Assembly: GCF_014647795.1 (NCBI RefSeq)
Contig: NZ_BMPW01000044.1
Span: 1-35,910 of the forward strand
Length of the DNA stretch: 35,910 nucleotides
Origin: Actinoplanes campanulatus
GTDB taxonomy: Bacteria; Actinomycetota; Actinomycetes; Mycobacteriales; Micromonosporaceae
Direction of reading: 5' to 3'
Under the pieces are notes generated by a model. The model made no database searches. It was given only the letters and a program-made list of their open reading frames with translations, and had not been told where the DNA came from. Shown here one piece after another: positions 31,849-35,910 of the stretch. The position numbers and the translations under genes are program-made. Each line of letters opens with the position of its first letter. Within the stretch, counting starts at the first letter, position 1.

Positions 31849-32714
31849 GGCCCACCCGGGGGTACCGGGTCTTCCAGGTGGTCAACGGATTCGTGCTGGC
31901 CGGGGTCGTGGTCGTGACGCTGTTCCCGTTCGTCAACATCGTGGCGCGGTCGTTCAGCGGCGAGCACGAGATCCGGTCCGGGCAGGTGACGCTCTGGCCC
32001 AAGGGGTTCAACCTCACCACGTACCAGAACGTCATGTCCGACCCGCTGTTCTGGATCAACTACCGCAACACCGTCGTCTACACCGTGGTGGCCACCGCCA
32101 TCTCGCTGGTGCTGACCACCTGCTACGCGTACGTGCTGTCCAAGCACCGGCTGCGCGGCCGCGCCCTGCTGGTCGGCGTAGCGGTCTTCACGATGTTCTT
32201 CAACGGCGGCCTGATCCCCAACTACGTGCTGGTCAGCTCACTGGAGCTGCGCAACACGCTGTGGGCCATCGTGCTGCCGAACGCCATCAACGTGTTCAAC
32301 CTGCTGGTGATGAAGGCGTTCTTCGAGAGCCTTCCCACCGAGCTGGAGGAGGCCGCCTCGGTAGACGGCCTCGGCACCTACGGCATCCTGGCGCGGATCG
32401 TGCTGCCGCTGTCCAAGGCGGTGCTCGCCACGATGCTGCTGTTCTACGCCGTCCAGTTCTGGAACTCGTGGTTCGCCGGGTTCCTCTACATGGACCGGCA
32501 GGAGCTGTTCCCGGTCACCGTCTACCTGCGCAACCTCATCGCCGGCGCCACCTCCGGCACGGACATCACCGCGTCCAGCGAGACCGCGCTCCAGGTCGCC
32601 GCCAGCATCCAGGCCGTCACCATCGTCCTGACCATGCTGCCGATCATGCTCGTCTATCCGTTCATCCAGCGTTACTTCGTCTCCGGCGTCATGCTCGGCG
32701 CCGTCAAGGGATAA
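31845..32714 (+). CDS. ABC sugar transporter permease, LplC/YtcP type
   Basis: The 289-residue inner-membrane subunit starts at GTG 31845, inside the overlap with the first permease. Six membrane segments are visible from FQVVNGFVLAGVVVVTLFPF onward. The EAA loop is LEEAASVDGLGTYGILARIV with the following LPLSKAVLATM. The motifs MFFNGGLIPNYVL and AVQFWNSWFAGFLYMD are typical of the LplC/YtcP branch. It forms the heterodimeric channel with the preceding subunit. No ATPase gene is present; a shared MsiK-like ATPase encoded elsewhere is the usual solution in actinobacteria. Confidence 0.93.
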   Translation: MRPTRGYRVFQVVNGFVLAGVVVVTLFPFVNIVARSFSGEHEIRSGQVTLWPKGFNLTTYQNVMSDPLFWINYRNTVVYTVVATAISLVLTTCYAYVLSKHRLRGRALLVGVAVFTMFFNGGLIPNYVLVSSLELRNTLWAIVLPNAINVFNLLVMKAFFESLPTELEEAASVDGLGTYGILARIVLPLSKAVLATMLLFYAVQFWNSWFAGFLYMDRQELFPVTVYLRNLIAGATSGTDITASSETALQVAASIQAVTIVLTMLPIMLVYPFIQRYFVSGVMLGAVKG

Positions 32715-32729
32715 CCGAGGAGTCCTCCC

Positions 32730-34373
32730 ATGGTTCAGCTGACCCGACGACACCTACTCACCGCGTTCGGAGCCGCCGCCGTCACCACCGTCGCGGGCTG
32801 CGGTGACGGCGAGGAGTCCACCGAAGGCCTGGACGGCAAGCGCGCCGGCGCCATGGACGGGTTCAAGGCCGGTGACCAGTTCAAGGCCACCGAGCCGATC
32901 ACGTTCTCGATCATGATGCTCAGCAACCAGGGCTACCCGTACAAGGCGGACTGGCCGTTCTTCGCCGAGCTGACCAAGCGCACCAACGTGACGCTGGAGT
33001 CCACCGCGGTGCCGGGCAGCGACTACAACCAGAAGCGCAGCGTCATGGTGAGCGCCGGCGACGCCCCGATGATCATCCCGAAGACGTACCACCCCGACGA
33101 GGAGGCGTTCATCGCCAGCGGGGCGGTCATCCCGGTCAGCGACTACATCGACCTCATGCCGCACTACAAGGAGAAGGTCGCCCGCTGGAACCTGCAGCCC
33201 AACCTGGACGGGTTCAAGGCGCAGGACGGCAAGTACTACCTGCTGCCCGGCCTGCACGAGAACACCTGGCAGGACTACTCGCTCGGGGTGCGCACCGACG
33301 TCATGGAGAAGCTCGGGCTCTCCCAGCCGCAGACCTGGGACGACCTGACCACCGTGCTGCGCGAGATGAAGAAGGCCCACCCGGACCTCTACCCGCTGTC
33401 CGACCGGTGGAGCACGCCGCCGCAGCCCGGCGCCAACAACCTGCTCAACATCCTCGCCACCTCGTACGGCACGCACGCCGGCTGGGGCTACCGGCCGGCC
33501 CACTGGGACGCCGCCGCCGGAAAGTTCGTGTTCTCCGGCGCCATGGACGAGTACCGGCAGATCCTGCAGTACCTGAACACGCTGGTCACCGAGAAACTGA
33601 TCGACCCGGAGAGCTTCACCCAGACCGACGACATCGCCCGCCAGAAATTCGCCAACGGCAAGTCGTTCGTGATCAGCGCGAACGCGCAGACCCTGGTGAA
33701 CGAACTCCGCAAGGACATCGCCAAGATCCCCGGCGCCAAGGTGTCCAAGCTGATCCTGCCGACCGGCCCGGCCGGCGCCACGCTGCCCGGCGAGAGCCGC
33801 CTCGAGAACGGCATCATGATCAGCAAGAAGGCCCTGGAGAGCAAGAACTTCGTGGCCATGATGCAGTTCATCGACTGGCTCTGGTATTCCGACGGCGGCC
33901 TGATGTTCAGCAAGTGGGGCATCGAGGGGCAGACCTACTCCGGCAAGGTCGACGACGGCAGCTTCACACTCGACCCGGGCGTCAAGTGGGGCGGCCTCAA
34001 CCCCGACGCGCCCAAGGACCTCCAGGTCGACTACGGGTTCTTCAACGGCGTGTTCGCGTACGGCGGCAGCACCGCGATGCTCAACTCGCAGTTCTCCGAG
34101 GAGGAGAAGACGTTCCAGGCCGAGATGAACAAGCGCGAGATCCGGCCGGTCGACCCGCCCGCGCCGCTCAACGACGTCGAACGCGAGCAGGTCACCCTGT
34201 GGGCGTCGGCGCTCAAGGACCACGTCAACCAGCAGACGCTGCGGTTCATCCTCGGACAGCGGCCGCTCAGCGAATGGGATGCCTACGTCAAGGAGCTGGA
34301 GGGCAAGAACTCCACCCAGTACATGGACATCCAGAACAAGGCGTACGAGCGGTACAAGAAGGAACACGGCTGA
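32730..34373 (+). CDS. Tat-exported extracellular solute-binding lipoprotein, LipO/YtcQ type
   Basis: The 547-residue sugar-binding protein starts at an ATG preceded by GAGGAG. The N-terminus combines a twin-arginine motif (LTRRHLLTAFGAAAVTT) with a lipobox ending at Cys24 (VAGC), so it is a Tat-translocated lipoprotein on the outer face of the membrane. The long size and the internal SYGTHAGWGYRP and SKWGIEGQTY stretches match the LipO/YtcQ group that pairs with LplB/LplC permeases. It delivers oligosaccharide, probably xylo-oligosaccharide, to the transporter. Its stop overlaps the GH39 start by one base (TGATG). Confidence 0.93.
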   Translation: MVQLTRRHLLTAFGAAAVTTVAGCGDGEESTEGLDGKRAGAMDGFKAGDQFKATEPITFSIMMLSNQGYPYKADWPFFAELTKRTNVTLESTAVPGSDYNQKRSVMVSAGDAPMIIPKTYHPDEEAFIASGAVIPVSDYIDLMPHYKEKVARWNLQPNLDGFKAQDGKYYLLPGLHENTWQDYSLGVRTDVMEKLGLSQPQTWDDLTTVLREMKKAHPDLYPLSDRWSTPPQPGANNLLNILATSYGTHAGWGYRPAHWDAAAGKFVFSGAMDEYRQILQYLNTLVTEKLIDPESFTQTDDIARQKFANGKSFVISANAQTLVNELRKDIAKIPGAKVSKLILPTGPAGATLPGESRLENGIMISKKALESKNFVAMMQFIDWLWYSDGGLMFSKWGIEGQTYSGKVDDGSFTLDPGVKWGGLNPDAPKDLQVDYGFFNGVFAYGGSTAMLNSQFSEEEKTFQAEMNKREIRPVDPPAPLNDVEREQVTLWASALKDHVNQQTLRFILGQRPLSEWDAYVKELEGKNSTQYMDIQNKAYERYKKEHG

Positions 34374-35857
34374 TGAGCCGCTTCCCCACCGCGTGGCGCG
34401 AATGCGTCGGCACCGGCCGGATGGAACTCGCGCTGCGCCGTGACTACCAGGACTCCCTGGCCCTGATCCAGCGGGAGATCGGGTTCCGGCACCTCCGCGG
34501 GCACGGGCTGTTCAGCGACGGGATGGGCATCCACCGGCCTTACGTCCTGGGCGGCGAACGGCGGGTGCGGCACGCGTTCACCTACCTCGACCAGGTCGTG
34601 GACGCCTATCTCGAGCTGGGCATCCGCCCCTTCCTGGAGCTCGGCTTCATGCCGTCCGGGCTGGCCTCCGGCGACCAGACGGTCTTCTGGTGGGGCGGCA
34701 ACGTCACCCCACCGGCGTCGCACACCGAGTGGGCCGACCTCATCGGCGCCACGTTGCGGCATCTCATCGCCCGCTACGGCATCGACGAGGTACGCGGCTG
34801 GCCGATCGAGGTGTGGAACGAGCCGAACCTGCCGCAGTTCTGGCAGGACGCCGACGCGGACGCCTACCACCACCTGTACGAGGTGTCCGCGAACGCGGTC
34901 AAGGACGTGGACGCCGCGCTCCAGGTGGGCGGGCCGGCCATCTCCCCCGGCGACGACAAGTGGCTGGAAACGTTCGCCGCGTTCGTCTCCCGCCACGACG
35001 TGCCGATCGACTTCGTGAGCCGGCACGCCTACACGTCCGGCCCGGCCCGGCACGTCCCGTTCGGCGTCCACCAGAGCCTGGCGCCGGCGTCCGCACTGCT
35101 CGAACAGTTCGCGCTGCCCCGTAAACAGCTGGCCGGAACACCGTTGGGAGGTCTGCCGGTGCACATCACCGAGTTCAACTCGTCGTACCGGCCGGACAAC
35201 CCGGTCCACGACACCGCGTTCCACGCCGCCTACCTCGCCCCCGTGCTGGCCGGCGGCGGCGACCTGTGCGACTCGTTCGCCTACTGGACGTTCAGCGACA
35301 TGTTCGAGGAGGAGGGCGTGCCCACCGCGCTCTTCCACGGCGGATTCGGCCTGCTGACACACCGCCAGATCAAGAAGCCGATCTTCCATCTGTACGCGTT
35401 CCTCGCGCGCCTGGCGCCCGAGTTCGTCTCGCGGGGACCCGACCACCTGGTCACCGCCGACGACTCGGGCCGGGTCACCATCCTGGCCTGGGCACCGGTC
35501 GACCACACCGATGCCGCCAACTCGCCGGCCACCCACCACGTGCTGCTGTCCGTGCCGGCGCCCGGCCCGGCCGTGTTCCTGCTGCGCTCCAGCGTCGACG
35601 ACGAGCGCGGCAACGCCTGGTCGGCGTGGCGGGAGATGGGACGGCCGCTCGCCCCCTCGCCACGGCAGGTGGACATGCTGCGGGAGGCCGCGGAACCGGC
35701 CCGGGTCCACCGGAACGTGCCGGTCGTCGACGGCCGCGCGGAGATCGAGATCGTCCTGGCCCGGCACGAGGTCACCCTGCTGGAGCTCACCCCGGTGGTC
35801 GACGAGACCCCGCCCTGGTGGGACGACTCCCGCCTGGTGTCCGGGGATGAGCAATGA
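34373..35857 (+). CDS. GH39 beta-xylosidase
   Basis: The 494-residue cytoplasmic enzyme has no signal peptide and releases xylose from the non-reducing end of xylo-oligosaccharides. The TIM barrel includes GFRHLRGHGLFSDGM and the acid/base Glu150 in IEVWNEPNLPQFW. The nucleophile is Glu267 in VHITEFNSSY. A GH39 beta-sandwich C-terminal domain (ARHEVTLLELTP) closes the protein. The NEP motif and spacing to the second Glu fit GH39. The ATG at 34373 overlaps the binding-protein stop, making it the fifth coupled gene of the operon. Its stop overlaps an ATG that may start another gene running out of the window. Confidence 0.93.
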   Translation: MSRFPTAWRECVGTGRMELALRRDYQDSLALIQREIGFRHLRGHGLFSDGMGIHRPYVLGGERRVRHAFTYLDQVVDAYLELGIRPFLELGFMPSGLASGDQTVFWWGGNVTPPASHTEWADLIGATLRHLIARYGIDEVRGWPIEVWNEPNLPQFWQDADADAYHHLYEVSANAVKDVDAALQVGGPAISPGDDKWLETFAAFVSRHDVPIDFVSRHAYTSGPARHVPFGVHQSLAPASALLEQFALPRKQLAGTPLGGLPVHITEFNSSYRPDNPVHDTAFHAAYLAPVLAGGGDLCDSFAYWTFSDMFEEEGVPTALFHGGFGLLTHRQIKKPIFHLYAFLARLAPEFVSRGPDHLVTADDSGRVTILAWAPVDHTDAANSPATHHVLLSVPAPGPAVFLLRSSVDDERGNAWSAWREMGRPLAPSPRQVDMLREAAEPARVHRNVPVVDGRAEIEIVLARHEVTLLELTPVVDETPPWWDDSRLVSGDEQ

Positions 35858-35910
35858 GCGAGCTTGCGAGCGAATCATCAGGCTCAGTCTTGAACTCATG
35901 GCGGCGCCGG
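35854..35910 (+). CDS. Possible start of another operon gene, partial, or a REP-like sequence
   Basis: An ATG at 35854 overlaps the GH39 stop (ATGA) and opens a frame beginning MSELASESSGSVLNSWRRR up to the edge. The overlap matches the operon style. However, the DNA GAGCGAGCTTGCGAGCGAATC contains the direct repeat GCGAGC-TT-GCGAGC and looks like short dispersed intergenic repeats that I associate with Micromonosporaceae genomes, so the frame may be spurious or its N-terminus repeat-derived. No family can be assigned from 19 residues. Confidence 0.25.
   Translation, partial: MSELASESSGSVLNSWRRR

Overview
The window is very GC-rich with strong third-position GC bias, short intergenic gaps, many ATGA/GTGA start-stop overlaps and frequent GTG starts. 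Together with an HspR-type operator before lon, Tat-exported lipoproteins and the gene families present, this points to a filamentous actinobacterium, most likely of the Micromonosporaceae (Actinoplanes/Micromonospora type). The genus is inferred, not read from a marker gene. I saw no rRNA, tRNA, CRISPR array or intact insertion sequence.

Layout. (1) 1-5757: a cut-off divergent CBS-domain gene, ppdK (pyruvate phosphate dikinase), a small membrane protein and a GNAT/CoA-ligase fusion protein resembling protein acetyltransferase Pat. This set resembles the actinobacterial dormancy/hypoxia regulon, and a DosR-like palindrome precedes ppdK. (2) 5740-7918, minus strand: a DUF2867-like protein, a flippase-like membrane protein and an unrecognised protein. 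(3) 8040-11361: a TAXI-type binding lipoprotein and lon protease under a perfect HAIR operator. (4) 11558-18977: a sensor kinase and an OmpR-type regulator on the minus strand, separated by about 5.4 kb on the other strand. That segment holds a PD-(D/E)XK (Rpn-like) protein, a 33-bp remnant of the kinase gene and a large CHAT protease-STAND ATPase-TPR protein with near-identical 123-bp repeats. It looks like an acquired defence-type island.

(5) 19196-26324: a rubber (poly-cis-1,4-isoprene) degradation locus. Two tandem latex-clearing proteins (lcp), an oxiB/oxiA-like molybdenum hydroxylase and a small membrane protein are on the minus strand. A divergent TetR regulator follows, then a separate FAD subunit of the CoxM type. 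Lcp would cleave polyisoprene outside the cell into oligo-isoprenoid aldehydes, and the hydroxylase would oxidise the aldehydes to acids for beta-oxidation.

(6) 26394-35857: a xylo-oligosaccharide locus. A LacI repressor and an acetyl-xylan-type esterase run one way. A GH3 glycosidase, two LplB/LplC-type permeases, a Tat lipoprotein binding protein and a GH39 beta-xylosidase run the other, from a clear TTGACA-N18-TACGTT promoter with a GAAAC-TTTC operator. The enzymes lack signal peptides, so imported acetylated oligosaccharides would be processed in the cytoplasm. No transporter ATPase is encoded here.

The strongest leads are the CHAT-STAND-TPR island that splits a two-component pair, and the double-lcp rubber cluster with its candidate operators and extra FAD subunit. 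No gap over about 300 bases lacks a gene.
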